Shown here one piece after another: positions 41,450 to 50,523 of a DNA stretch of 64,000 nucleotides. Numbering within the stretch: position 1 is the stretch's first letter; every line of letters starts with the position of its first letter. The notes beneath the pieces were generated by a model. It saw only the letters and a list, made by a program, of their open reading frames with translations, made no database searches and was not told the origin of the DNA. Source of the DNA: an uncultured Flavobacteriales bacterium (GTDB lineage Bacteria > Bacteroidota > Bacteroidia > Flavobacteriales_D > Sanyastnellaceae); contig CALJKR010000032.1 in the NCBI GenBank assembly GCA_937974555.1, positions 4,793 through 68,792 on the forward strand, given 5' to 3'. Made by a program: the position numbers and the translations under genes.

Positions 41450-41649
41450 TGAGGTTCTTGTTGAAGAACAAGATGAAAAGGGAATGGAGTGAAAGGCTCC
41501 AACTGTACCCGCAGCTGTAAACCCTCCGAAAGGAAGTTTTCTCCATCTAATAGCCACTGAAGAAATTTGGGAAGGCTGAGAAAATGAAAGGGTGAAGTCA
41601 GAAGACCTGCCTAAACATACTTGCCCATAGAATCCGGGAAGAGGTTCTA
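41450..41649 (+). ncRNA. Cobalamin (B12) riboswitch
   Basis: The leader contains the class I cobalamin aptamer landmarks in order: GGAATGGAGTGAAA, CAACTGTACCCGCAGCTGTAA with the conserved core, AGCCACTG at about 41552-41559, and the B12 box GTCAGAAGACCTGCC at about 41597-41611. A final hairpin at 41628-41649 (TAGAATCC / GGTTCTA with one bulge, loop GGGAAGA) lies three bases before the ATG of the receptor gene. It is in the position of the regulatory stem P13, whose kissing loop would hide the ribosome site when B12 is bound. Element identity is clear; exact 5' end is estimated. Confidence 0.93.
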
Positions 41650-41652
41650 CGC

Positions 41653-43680
41653 ATGATGATGATTAAAAACAGGCTAATTTTCGCCCTCAGTTGGTTGTGT
41701 GCTTGCTTGGTACACGGTCAAAATTTTGCAGATTCCTCTGCGAGGGGCTCATCCATTATCCTTACGGATAACATTCAAGATTTAATCGAAATTAAGGTCT
41801 GGCGCTCGCGGTATACCAGTATTTATGCAGATTCCATTTGGATGGGGCGCAATTGGGGCGCGGATTTGGGAAGGGCGATGGCCAAAGATGGGAGAATGGC
41901 GGTATTTCAATATGGGCCTCCAGGCACAGCTTGCATGTTGCGGTCCGGAGGTTTATCCCCAGATCATACTGAACTCAATTTTGAAGGGGTTTCACTCAAT
42001 GCGGTGACCCTGGGTATGGCCGATTTTTCATTGCTGCCTACTTTCTTCTTTGATGGATTTAGTCATTATCAAAATCCTTCCTTTGATTCTCAAGGTCAAA
42101 GTGGAATTGGAAGTGGTGTCGCATTGATTGCCTCGCAACACCCCAGACCCAATAAGTTGCTGTATTGGTCGGAATATTCTTCCTTGAACAATTTCTCCCA
42201 AGGCCTGCAAGCGCAATACAATTTTAGCCAGATGCTTCCACGCAGTGGCAAGGAGATCAAGCATTACTTGGAGGCCAAGTGGAGCAGTCAATCTTTTGAC
42301 AACCGATTTACCTACCCTTTGCCCGGTTATGGTATGGTACACGATGTTGTTCAGGAAAACAACGATGTAAAACAGGGTGCGCAGTGGTTGAAATGGCAAG
42401 TTTCAGGAAACAATCGGCAATTGCAATTGCTCTACTGGCGCGTGAATCGGGATGCAGAATTGCCGGCGCTCATAGGGCAGGAGGGTGCAGGCCGACGTCA
42501 GACGCAGATGGATGAACAACATCGTTTTTTGGCTCAATGGAAACAGACGAATGTCCAATGGATGGGTGGTGCGGTGTCATGGTCTTTGGGAACATTTGCA
42601 TTGTCGGATAAGCAGAATTACCAGCAGTTTTATAATGGACAATTGTCTACCCAGTCCGACATTTTTTCGAAACAGGGAATTGTATTTGCCAAATGGGATT
42701 GGCGAAACAACAAATTGGCTTCTCAAATCCGCATTCAAAACAGGGCAGTGAACGTGTTGTACAATGCCAATAACGGGATTACACAAAACATTCCTTCTGC
42801 ACGACTCCTGCATCAGGTGACGGCGTATCGATCCAATTGGATCTGGACGGCCAAAGCGGTGAACCAATGGGAGTATTGGAGCGGCCAAGGATACAGCCAG
42901 CGCCACAATGTCGATTTTAGGGCGCATTACAGTCAACATCGATACGAAATGGAGTTTTCAACTTCGCCATTCTATTTGGAGAGAATGCCGGATTTTAATG
43001 AGCGTTATTGGCCAGGAAGTGGGAACATGAATTTGTTGCAAGAGAAGGGAAAGGGTGTGCGTTACAAACTGAATCAGAGCTGGCGTCAAAACGTTTCCGA
43101 AGGAAATTCGCTGGAGGTGTTTTTGGATCATGATTTTACGACCCGCGTGGTTGACAATTGGATTCAATGGGTTCCGCAAGCCAATGGCATCTGGACACCT
43201 GAAAATTGGAAATATGTAAAGGCCAATGAATTCAACACCTATTTGAAATTGAATTACAAAACGCATAATTGGGAATGGCGAAGTGCGGGTAGTATTCAGT
43301 ATTTGCATAATCAATCTTGGAAGTTGGGTGCCATTGAAGGATTGGGAGAATCGCTACCATATTCGCCCAAATGGCGACTGAGTGCAGAGCAAAGTGTTTA
43401 TCGTAAGAATGGTCAATATGTGCAATGCAATTGGCGATACGTGGGTATACGAAGCATGAACGAAACATCGGACGCAAGTGCAATGTTGGCTGCGGTTAAT
43501 CTTTTTGATCTTTCCCTGGGGGGACCTGTAATGGGAATGCCCTTAGGATGCGAATGGCAATTCGGGTGTGACAATTTCATGAATGTTCAATACCAGGAAG
43601 TCAAGGGATATGCCCTGCCGGGAAGGGTATGGAACGTCAAACTAAAAATAGAAATCAATAAAAAAACCACAGAAAAATGA
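41653..43680 (+). CDS. TonB-dependent outer membrane receptor, BtuB-like (cobalamin uptake)
   Basis: A 675-residue outer-membrane protein with a signal peptide (LSWLCACLVHGQ) and a plug domain at about 35-150, containing MLRSGGLSPDHTELNFEGVSLN. The following region is dominated by alternating aromatic strands of a 22-strand barrel. Sequence resemblance to E. coli BtuB is low, so the function rests on its control by a B12 riboswitch and its pairing with a BtuG-like lipoprotein. Export of other corrinoids or intermediates is an alternative. The stop overlaps the next gene by ATGA. Confidence 0.82.
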   Translation: MMMIKNRLIFALSWLCACLVHGQNFADSSARGSSIILTDNIQDLIEIKVWRSRYTSIYADSIWMGRNWGADLGRAMAKDGRMAVFQYGPPGTACMLRSGGLSPDHTELNFEGVSLNAVTLGMADFSLLPTFFFDGFSHYQNPSFDSQGQSGIGSGVALIASQHPRPNKLLYWSEYSSLNNFSQGLQAQYNFSQMLPRSGKEIKHYLEAKWSSQSFDNRFTYPLPGYGMVHDVVQENNDVKQGAQWLKWQVSGNNRQLQLLYWRVNRDAELPALIGQEGAGRRQTQMDEQHRFLAQWKQTNVQWMGGAVSWSLGTFALSDKQNYQQFYNGQLSTQSDIFSKQGIVFAKWDWRNNKLASQIRIQNRAVNVLYNANNGITQNIPSARLLHQVTAYRSNWIWTAKAVNQWEYWSGQGYSQRHNVDFRAHYSQHRYEMEFSTSPFYLERMPDFNERYWPGSGNMNLLQEKGKGVRYKLNQSWRQNVSEGNSLEVFLDHDFTTRVVDNWIQWVPQANGIWTPENWKYVKANEFNTYLKLNYKTHNWEWRSAGSIQYLHNQSWKLGAIEGLGESLPYSPKWRLSAEQSVYRKNGQYVQCNWRYVGIRSMNETSDASAMLAAVNLFDLSLGGPVMGMPLGCEWQFGCDNFMNVQYQEVKGYALPGRVWNVKLKIEINKKTTEK

Positions 43681-44726
43681 AAAGTTTTAAAAATTTGGCC
43701 GCCTATGTTTTGGGAAGCATGGCGCTGTTGTTGGTGTCTTGCGATCCATTTGAGCCAGAACCAGAACCAGCCTTGGATTACAGCACCGGTGTTTGGATGA
43801 TCAATGAAGGTGGATTTGGACAGAACAATGGTTCCATTACCATTTATCAGATTGGAACTCGACACAGTGATCCATTTTTCGACGCCAATGGAATCAGTGC
43901 AGGAGATGTTTTACAACGAGTGATCCGCTTTGGAAATCAATTTGCTTTGGTGAATAACGGAGGAAACAAAGTGGCGGTAGGCAGTGCCAAGAGCATGCGA
44001 ACACAATATGAAATTATCAATTTGGACTACCCAAGAGATGTGGTTGTTTCGGGAGATTATTTGTACATCGCACAGGGCGCCATGGCCGGAAAGGTTAGCA
44101 AATATCAATTGAGCAATGGCGCTTGGGTGGCGGATGTTACCGTTGGCAATGGACCTGAAAGAATGTTGATCACCAATAACCAATTGTGGGTGGCCAACAG
44201 TGGCGGTTGGTTGACCGATAACACGGTATCGGTAATCGATCTGAATACTTTCCAACTGCAATCTACTTTGTATACCGGAGATCGTCCATCGGATATGGTG
44301 TATGAAGCCAATTCAGGAAGGGTCTTTGTTTTGGGTTCAGGTGAGATTATCTATGATGCCAACTGGAATGTTACGGGGCACACGGCCGCTACTTTATCTG
44401 GATTTGAATCGGACCTTTCTTCGTTTGGACAAATTCAAGTGGGCGTGGATGGTGACCATCCCAAGTTCATGGATGTCAGCAATGGGGAGCTATTGATTGT
44501 CAATGGTGGATTGGACGCTTATACCAACACCAGTGATTTGATTTGTGATGATTGTATTGCGGGTAGCTTCTATTCAGTGGATGCAGATGACAATGGAGAT
44601 GTTTGGTTAACCTCCGTTCCAGATTATGTGAGTAATGCCACGGTATCCCAATACAATTGGAACAATCGATCATTTAAAAAGAACTACATCGGAGGAATCG
44701 CAACGCATTCTGTATTGGTTCCTTAA
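43677..44726 (+). CDS. BtuG-like surface beta-propeller lipoprotein (YncE/DUF5074 family)
   Basis: A 349-residue lipoprotein with lipobox LLLVSC (Cys near residue 22), followed by an acidic EPEPEPEP linker typical of surface export in Bacteroidota. The rest forms a YncE-like propeller, with repeated blade motifs such as YLYIAQG...VSKYQLSNG and LWVANSG...VSVIDLNTFQL. The Bacteroides BtuG proteins of this family bind cobalamin with femtomolar affinity and hand it to BtuB. Direct coupling to the receptor gene and the riboswitch supports the same role here. The gene is followed by a strong terminator. Confidence 0.83.
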   Translation: MKSFKNLAAYVLGSMALLLVSCDPFEPEPEPALDYSTGVWMINEGGFGQNNGSITIYQIGTRHSDPFFDANGISAGDVLQRVIRFGNQFALVNNGGNKVAVGSAKSMRTQYEIINLDYPRDVVVSGDYLYIAQGAMAGKVSKYQLSNGAWVADVTVGNGPERMLITNNQLWVANSGGWLTDNTVSVIDLNTFQLQSTLYTGDRPSDMVYEANSGRVFVLGSGEIIYDANWNVTGHTAATLSGFESDLSSFGQIQVGVDGDHPKFMDVSNGELLIVNGGLDAYTNTSDLICDDCIAGSFYSVDADDNGDVWLTSVPDYVSNATVSQYNWNNRSFKKNYIGGIATHSVLVP

Positions 44727-44744
44727 GCAGAGACAACAACGTAG

Positions 44745-44783
44745 CAAAGGCCCGCTTTTTCTTTTGGAAGAGGCGGGCCTTTG
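44745..44783. terminator. Terminator after the cobalamin operon
   Basis: An 11-bp stem CAAAGGCCCGC / GCGGGCCTTTG with a 17-base loop. The loop contains the TTTG used as the -33 box of the guaB promoter. Confidence 0.85.
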
Positions 44784-44795
44784 TGATTATATTTG
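44763..44795 (+). promoter_or_regulatory. Promoter of guaB, embedded in the upstream terminator
   Basis: TTTG at 44763-44766 lies in the loop of the terminator, and TATATTTG at 44788-44795 lies five bases beyond its stem. The spacer is 21. The -7 box is an exact match, 32 bases before the guaB ATG. Confidence 0.65.
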
Positions 44796-44827
44796 CACGA
44801 ATTTATATCTAACGTAAATTCAACGGC

Positions 44828-46303
44828 ATGTCCAATTTTTCAAATAAAATCGTCGGCGAAGGTCTTACTTATGACGACGTACTTTTAATCCCCGCTTTCT
44901 CTCAAATTCTTCCACGCGAGGTTTCAACCCACTCAAAATTTTCCAAGAATATTTCGTTGTATGCTCCTGTGGTTAGTGCCGCAATGGACACGGTAACGGA
45001 GTCTGAAATGGCCATTGCCATGGCGCGTCAAGGAGGTATCGGTGTGATTCACAAAAACATGACCATTGCAGCGCAAGCGGCACAGGTAAGAAAAGTGAAG
45101 CGCTCGGAAAGTGGAATGATCCAAGATCCCATTACATTGAACCAAGATGCCACCGTTGGCGATGCTTGGGCCATGATGTCGGAGTATAAAATTGGGGGAA
45201 TTCCAGTGGTGGATGAAGAGGGGAAATTGGTTGGAATTGTGACCAACCGTGATTTGCGTTTTGAAAAGAACAATATTCGCCCCATTGCAGAGGTAATGAC
45301 CAAAACGGATATTGTCACCACGGACAAACCCAAGGATTTGATTGCCGCTGAATCTATTCTTCAAGAAAAGAAAATTGAAAAATTGCCCGTTGTGGATGAT
45401 TCAGGAAAGCTCTTGGGTTTGATTACCTACAAGGATATTTTGAAGTTGAAGCAATTTCCCAACGCGTGTAAAGATTCATTGGGAAGGTTGCGATGTGCCG
45501 CGGCAGTGGGTGTTACCCATGACACCATGGAACGCGTAGATGCATTGGTGAAAGCCGGCGTGGATGCGGTGGTCATTGATACCGCGCATGGTCATTCATT
45601 GGGTGTAATTGAAACATTGAAAAAAGTAAAAGCAGCCTACGGTGAAAAGATTGACATCGTGGTGGGTAATATCGCGACAGGAGCTGCAGCATTGGCTTTG
45701 GTTGAAGCAGGAGCAGATGCCGTGAAAGTGGGAATCGGCCCCGGTTCTATTTGCACCACCCGTGTAATTGCCGGTGTAGGGGTTCCTCAATTGACGGCTG
45801 TAATGAATGTGGCTGAGGCATTGGAAGGAACGGATGTTCCGATTATCGCGGATGGAGGTATTCGTTTTACCGGAGACATTCCCAAAGCATTGGCCGCTGG
45901 GGCTTGGACCATCATGGTAGGTTCCATGTTGGCAGGAACTGAGGAGTCACCTGGTGAAACCATCATCTACGAAGGAAGAAGATTTAAAAGTTACCGAGGA
46001 ATGGGTTCGTTGGAGGCCATGCAACATGGTTCCAAGGATCGATATTTTCAAGATGCAGAAGACGATATCAAAAAATTGGTTCCAGAAGGAATCTCTGGAC
46101 GCGTGCCATTTAAGGGGAGTGTTCAAGAGGTGATGTACCAAGTGATTGGTGGATTGCGCGCAGGAATGGGATATTGTGGAGCCAAAGATTTAAATGCGCT
46201 TAAAGGAGCGCAATTTGTACGAATTACCCACTCAGGAATCAAGGAGAGTCATCCCCATGACATCTACATTACCCGAGAGGCTCCCAACTATAGCATCAAA
46301 TAA
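44828..46303 (+). CDS. guaB: Inosine-5'-monophosphate dehydrogenase
   Basis: A 491-residue enzyme converting IMP to XMP, the first committed step of GMP synthesis. It has the barrel start LTYDDVLLIPAFSQILPREV, two CBS domains at about 95-210 (Bateman module), the catalytic loop GIGPGSICTTRVIAGVG with the active Cys, and the flap region FKSYRGMGSLEAM. Length is typical. It starts a long plus-strand run; folD begins two bases after its stop. Confidence 0.98.
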   Translation: MSNFSNKIVGEGLTYDDVLLIPAFSQILPREVSTHSKFSKNISLYAPVVSAAMDTVTESEMAIAMARQGGIGVIHKNMTIAAQAAQVRKVKRSESGMIQDPITLNQDATVGDAWAMMSEYKIGGIPVVDEEGKLVGIVTNRDLRFEKNNIRPIAEVMTKTDIVTTDKPKDLIAAESILQEKKIEKLPVVDDSGKLLGLITYKDILKLKQFPNACKDSLGRLRCAAAVGVTHDTMERVDALVKAGVDAVVIDTAHGHSLGVIETLKKVKAAYGEKIDIVVGNIATGAAALALVEAGADAVKVGIGPGSICTTRVIAGVGVPQLTAVMNVAEALEGTDVPIIADGGIRFTGDIPKALAAGAWTIMVGSMLAGTEESPGETIIYEGRRFKSYRGMGSLEAMQHGSKDRYFQDAEDDIKKLVPEGISGRVPFKGSVQEVMYQVIGGLRAGMGYCGAKDLNALKGAQFVRITHSGIKESHPHDIYITREAPNYSIK

Positions 46304-46304
46304 T

Positions 46305-47183
46305 ATGGAGTTGCTGGACGGTATTTTGATTTCCAAGACAATCAAGAATGAATTGTCGGAGAAGGTTGCGGCTCGCAAGAGTCAAGGTAAAAAAATACCC
46401 CACCTGGCAGCGATTATTGTAGGCTCCGATGGGGCCAGTATGACTTACGTCTCAAGCAAAGTGAAGTCATGCCAGGAAATTGGTTTTGAATCTACTTTGA
46501 TTCAATTGCCTGAGCACGCCACAGAACAAGAAGTCCTAGATAAAATTTCCCAACTCAATGGTGATGATCAAGTAGATGGCTATATCATTCAGTTGCCATT
46601 GCCACGACACATTGATGAGCATCGCATTTTACAGGCGGTAGACTACAAAAAGGATGTGGATGGATTTCATCCTGAAAACGTGGGAAGAATGGCCTTGGGA
46701 TTGCCTTGCTTTTTACCCGCAACCCCCGCGGGTATCATTGAGTTATTGCGCCGCTATCAAATTGAAACTACAGGAAAGAATTGTGTGGTGGTGGGTCGCT
46801 CACACATCGTGGGAATGCCCATGGGTTTGCTAATGCAGCGCAATAATCAACCGGGAAATGCGACAGTGACAGTGGTGCATTCCAAAACCCAAAATATTGG
46901 ATCCATTTGTGCCCAAGCGGACATATTGATAGTCGCCATCGGCAAGCCATATTTTGTCACGGCAGACATGGTGAAACCAGGAGCGGTGGTCATTGATGTA
47001 GGCATTACACGTGTCCCCGATCCATCCAAAAAATCGGGTTTTAAATTGGCCGGAGATGTAAATTTTGAAGAAGTGGCTCCTTTGGCCAGCTACATCACCC
47101 CAGTGCCAGGAGGTGTAGGACCCATGACCATCGCCTCTCTCTTGATGAATACTTTGTTAGCAGCAGAAAGAAAAGACGCATGA
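46305..47183 (+). CDS. folD: Bifunctional methylenetetrahydrofolate dehydrogenase / methenyltetrahydrofolate cyclohydrolase
   Basis: A 292-residue folate enzyme supplying 10-formyl-THF for purine synthesis, which fits its coupling to guaB. It has the substrate block YVSSKVKSCQEIGFES (Y and K catalytic), QLPLPRHI, DVDGFHPENVG, the NADP site GRSHIVGMPMG and PGGVGPMTIA. The frame is open upstream into guaB, but the ATG at 46305 directly after the guaB stop gives the normal N-terminus. Confidence 0.97.
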   Translation: MELLDGILISKTIKNELSEKVAARKSQGKKIPHLAAIIVGSDGASMTYVSSKVKSCQEIGFESTLIQLPEHATEQEVLDKISQLNGDDQVDGYIIQLPLPRHIDEHRILQAVDYKKDVDGFHPENVGRMALGLPCFLPATPAGIIELLRRYQIETTGKNCVVVGRSHIVGMPMGLLMQRNNQPGNATVTVVHSKTQNIGSICAQADILIVAIGKPYFVTADMVKPGAVVIDVGITRVPDPSKKSGFKLAGDVNFEEVAPLASYITPVPGGVGPMTIASLLMNTLLAAERKDA

Positions 47184-49654
47184 AAAATAATTTGATTTTT
47201 ACCTGGGCACTGGTGTTGGTGCCCTTTGTTTTTCTAGGGCAAATTGCTCCGGTTATGCAAGGAAAGCCTGTGCCTGCGGTTGAAATGCAACCGGTGGCTC
47301 GTCCCATTTCGCCCATTCGTTTGGTGAATGGCAACAATGTAATTGAATTATCGGACCTGTATACCCAACCCACGTTAATCAAGACGGTGACCCTGGACGG
47401 CAAGCCGGTTACGCGTCGTGGCGATAAATTGTATCTGGAGGCTCCGTTGCAACAAACCATTGCTGTTCTGGAATTGAATTTGGGAAATCAAATTTTGGCC
47501 ATTCCTGTTTTTAATTCGGAAACAAGAAAACAAACATTGACCTATAAGGCTACCTCCAAAAAAGTAAAGAAAGTGGAAGTTGCCAGTTCATTGAATGGGT
47601 GGAATAGAAAGGCTTCGCCGATGCAACAGGGGTCCAATGGTGATTGGACCATCGAGTTTGTAGTAGCAGATGGAGAGTACCCCTACCGCATTTGGGAGGA
47701 TGATGTAGAGGGAATGGATGCCAATAACAAGCTTACCCGCGACAATGGTTTGGGTGGAAAAAATAACATTTGGGTAGTCGGAAAGCCCAATGCGACCGTG
47801 GGTAAAATTAGAACAAGCTATGTTCAAGGAGCCAACGTGCAAGTGCAGGTGGAAGGTGAAGTAGAGGAGTTGGTTGCTTTTTTCAATAACCAGTTGGTGT
47901 ATCGAGCCAAGGTTGAAGACCACAAGGCGGTGGTGCCCATTACCAGTGATGCAGATGGCTGGTTGCGTGTTTTTGGTTACGGCCAAGGCAAACGCACCAA
48001 TGATTTGTTGGTTCCCGTGATGAAAGGAAATCCGCTATTGTCAGCGCGCGCCTTGCCCCGTCAAGATGCACATGCACAAATCATGTACTTCATGATGGTC
48101 GATCGATTTGTGGATGGTAAAAAGGAAAATAATTTCCCTACCAATGACCCAGACATCCAGCCCAAAGCCAATACCATGGGAGGGGATTTGGTGGGCATTA
48201 CCCAAACCGTTGATAAAAATTACTTTCGCCAATTGGGAGTAAATACTTTGTGGATTTCGCCCATTTGTCAAAATGTAGAGGGAGCTTGGGGATTGTGGGA
48301 CAAGGGAACCCGAAGTAAATTCTCTGCATACCATGGATATTGGCCTTTGGCGCTAACCAAAGTTGATCGTCGATTTGGAACCGCTGCAGAGTTTGATACT
48401 TTGATCAATCATGTGCACGATCGGGACATGAACATCATTGTCGATTATGTGGCACACCATGTTCATCAAGACCATCCTTTGATTAAATCCAAGAAAAATT
48501 GGACCACTCCATTGTATTTGCCAGACGGCACAATGAATACGGAAAAGTGGGATGAACACCGATTGACCACCTGGTTTGATACTTTCCTTCCCACCTTTGA
48601 TTTTGCCAATCCTTTGGTGGTAAATGCCATGACGGATACTGCGATGTACTGGTTGAAGAATTATGAAATCGATGGATTCCGTCACGATGCTACCAAGCAC
48701 ATCAACAATGATTTTTGGCGTACCCTGACTTTTAAAACCAAACAGCAATTCCCAGATCGACCATTATACCAAATAGGTGAGACCTACGGCAGCCCCGAGC
48801 TCATCCAAAGTTACATAGGCAGTGGTATGTTGGATGCCCAATTTGATTTCAATTTGTACGACGCGATGGTGGATGCGTTTGCCAAGGAAACCACCACTTT
48901 TGAGAACTTAGAAAAAGTGACCAAAGAGTCCATGCGTTATTACGGTTCGCACCATTTGATGGGCAATATCACGGGCAATCAAGACCGCGCTCGATTCATC
49001 TCTTATGCCGATGGAAGCATTGCATTTGATGAAGATGCCAAGTTGGCTGGCTGGACCAGAGACATCCAAAACAAAGGCAGCGTAGGATACCGCAAGCTGG
49101 AGCAATTGATGGCTTTCATCATGACCACACCGGGGGTGCCTTGTATTTACTACGGCGATGAAATTGGTATGCCAGGAGGAAATGATCCGGATAACAGACG
49201 CATGATGACGTTTGATCAATTGAATGTGGATCAAAGAAAGCTGAAGGCCAGTGTAAGTAAGTTGGCTCAGCTACGTGGAAAAAATATGGCCATGATTTAT
49301 GGCGACCTTGAATTCATCAAAAACGATGGTCAAGTAATGGCTTATACGCGACAATATTTTGGAGAGGTGGTTTTGGTTGTGTTTGACAAGAATGACAAGA
49401 GTCACCGCGATTCCACTTGGTTGGAAATCCCTGCACCTTCGGCTTTTCAAAATAAGTTTTTCAAAGGTGAGATGGGCTCTCTTTGGAAACAAGAAAATGG
49501 AAAATGGTATGTGTTGCTCAGTGGAAAAGGTTATGATGTTTTCACCAATGTCAATTCCAAAGAGTACGAACGATTGAAACAAAAAGCCGATACCAAAGAG
49601 TCTGCTCCAACCAAAGTCAAGTCAGAATTGCCTGAGAAAAAGAAGCGTCGATGA
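47180..49654 (+). CDS. Secreted GH13 alpha-amylase family enzyme with N-terminal E-set domains
   Basis: An 824-residue protein with a signal peptide (VLVPFVFLGQ). Residues about 110-190 form a CBM48-like E-set domain (VEVASSLNGWNRKASPM, YPYRIWEDD), and about 285-720 the GH13 barrel starting IMYFMMVDRFVDG. The four conserved regions are recognisable: DYVAHH, GFRHDATKH with the nucleophile Asp, GETYG with the acid Glu, and GNQDRAR. It resembles neopullulanase or cyclomaltodextrinase-like enzymes acting on alpha-glucans. The last 25 residues are Lys-rich and there is no T9SS sorting domain, so it is probably periplasmic. It overlaps folD and prmC by four bases each. Confidence 0.9.
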   Translation: MKNNLIFTWALVLVPFVFLGQIAPVMQGKPVPAVEMQPVARPISPIRLVNGNNVIELSDLYTQPTLIKTVTLDGKPVTRRGDKLYLEAPLQQTIAVLELNLGNQILAIPVFNSETRKQTLTYKATSKKVKKVEVASSLNGWNRKASPMQQGSNGDWTIEFVVADGEYPYRIWEDDVEGMDANNKLTRDNGLGGKNNIWVVGKPNATVGKIRTSYVQGANVQVQVEGEVEELVAFFNNQLVYRAKVEDHKAVVPITSDADGWLRVFGYGQGKRTNDLLVPVMKGNPLLSARALPRQDAHAQIMYFMMVDRFVDGKKENNFPTNDPDIQPKANTMGGDLVGITQTVDKNYFRQLGVNTLWISPICQNVEGAWGLWDKGTRSKFSAYHGYWPLALTKVDRRFGTAAEFDTLINHVHDRDMNIIVDYVAHHVHQDHPLIKSKKNWTTPLYLPDGTMNTEKWDEHRLTTWFDTFLPTFDFANPLVVNAMTDTAMYWLKNYEIDGFRHDATKHINNDFWRTLTFKTKQQFPDRPLYQIGETYGSPELIQSYIGSGMLDAQFDFNLYDAMVDAFAKETTTFENLEKVTKESMRYYGSHHLMGNITGNQDRARFISYADGSIAFDEDAKLAGWTRDIQNKGSVGYRKLEQLMAFIMTTPGVPCIYYGDEIGMPGGNDPDNRRMMTFDQLNVDQRKLKASVSKLAQLRGKNMAMIYGDLEFIKNDGQVMAYTRQYFGEVVLVVFDKNDKSHRDSTWLEIPAPSAFQNKFFKGEMGSLWKQENGKWYVLLSGKGYDVFTNVNSKEYERLKQKADTKESAPTKVKSELPEKKKRR

Positions 49655-50505
49655 ATGGTCAATTGGCGGGCAACCGACTAAAGGATATCATACAATGGGC
49701 CGAGCTGAAATTGCAAGGTTGGGAGGAGCGAGAGCGAAAAGCCACAGTCAAATGGATGATGCAAACCCTTTTGGGTTTAAGCACTACACAGTTACTCATC
49801 GAGGTTGATCGCACCTTTTCAGAATCAGAAATTTTAAAAGTCCATTTTGCCATCAAACGATTGCTGAATGGTGAGCCTTTGCAATATGTTTTGAACGAAG
49901 CCTATTTTGGAGGTTTGGTTTTCAAGTTGGATCAGTCTGTTTTAATTCCTCGACCCGAAACGGAGGAGTGGTTGATGGCGTGGATGCCCAATATCCAAAA
50001 AGATGATCATGTTCTGGATTTGGGAACGGGATCAGGATGCATAGCAATCACCATTGCCCATCATACCCAAGCCAAGGTAACGGCTCTGGATATTTCACAG
50101 AAAGCTTTGGTTGTAGCCAAGGCCAATGCGGAAAAGTACAGGGCTAATGTAGCCTTTGTCGAAGCGGATATGCGCCATGCCGAGAAATGGATTGCCACTG
50201 CGACAGTGATCGTAAGTAATCCACCGTATGTATTGGAAAAAGACAAAGCTGAAATGCAAAATCAAGTTTTGAATCATGAACCCCATTTGGCATTATTTGT
50301 TCCCGATGATTCACCCTTGCTTTTTTATCGCTCCATGGTGGATCAGGTAAATACGTACGGAGAAAATTGCCGAATGGTTATTTTTGAAACCCATGAAAAT
50401 TATGCCCATGAAGTGGCTGACCTGTTTGACTCCCACCACTGGGAAGTGCAGGTTACAAAAGATTTACAGAAAAAAGATCGAGCGGTCATCGCTCAAAAAA
50501 AATAA
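49651..50505 (+). CDS. prmC: Peptide chain release factor N5-glutamine methyltransferase
   Basis: A 284-residue SAM methyltransferase modifying the GGQ glutamine of RF1/RF2. It has a helical N-terminal domain (to about 90), LIPRPETEEW, the SAM loop VLDLGTGSGCIAI and the catalytic NPPYV motif. Its ATG overlaps the stop of the GH13 gene, so translation is coupled even though the functions are unrelated. Confidence 0.96.
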   Translation: MNGQLAGNRLKDIIQWAELKLQGWEERERKATVKWMMQTLLGLSTTQLLIEVDRTFSESEILKVHFAIKRLLNGEPLQYVLNEAYFGGLVFKLDQSVLIPRPETEEWLMAWMPNIQKDDHVLDLGTGSGCIAITIAHHTQAKVTALDISQKALVVAKANAEKYRANVAFVEADMRHAEKWIATATVIVSNPPYVLEKDKAEMQNQVLNHEPHLALFVPDDSPLLFYRSMVDQVNTYGENCRMVIFETHENYAHEVADLFDSHHWEVQVTKDLQKKDRAVIAQKK

Positions 50506-50523
50506 ACGAATAAATTTACACCC

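Noticed and set aside
41393..41557. N-terminal extension of the DUF4349-like frame
   Set aside because: It would run through the antisense of the cobalamin riboswitch and precede an excellent signal peptide; a start at 41392 is much better.
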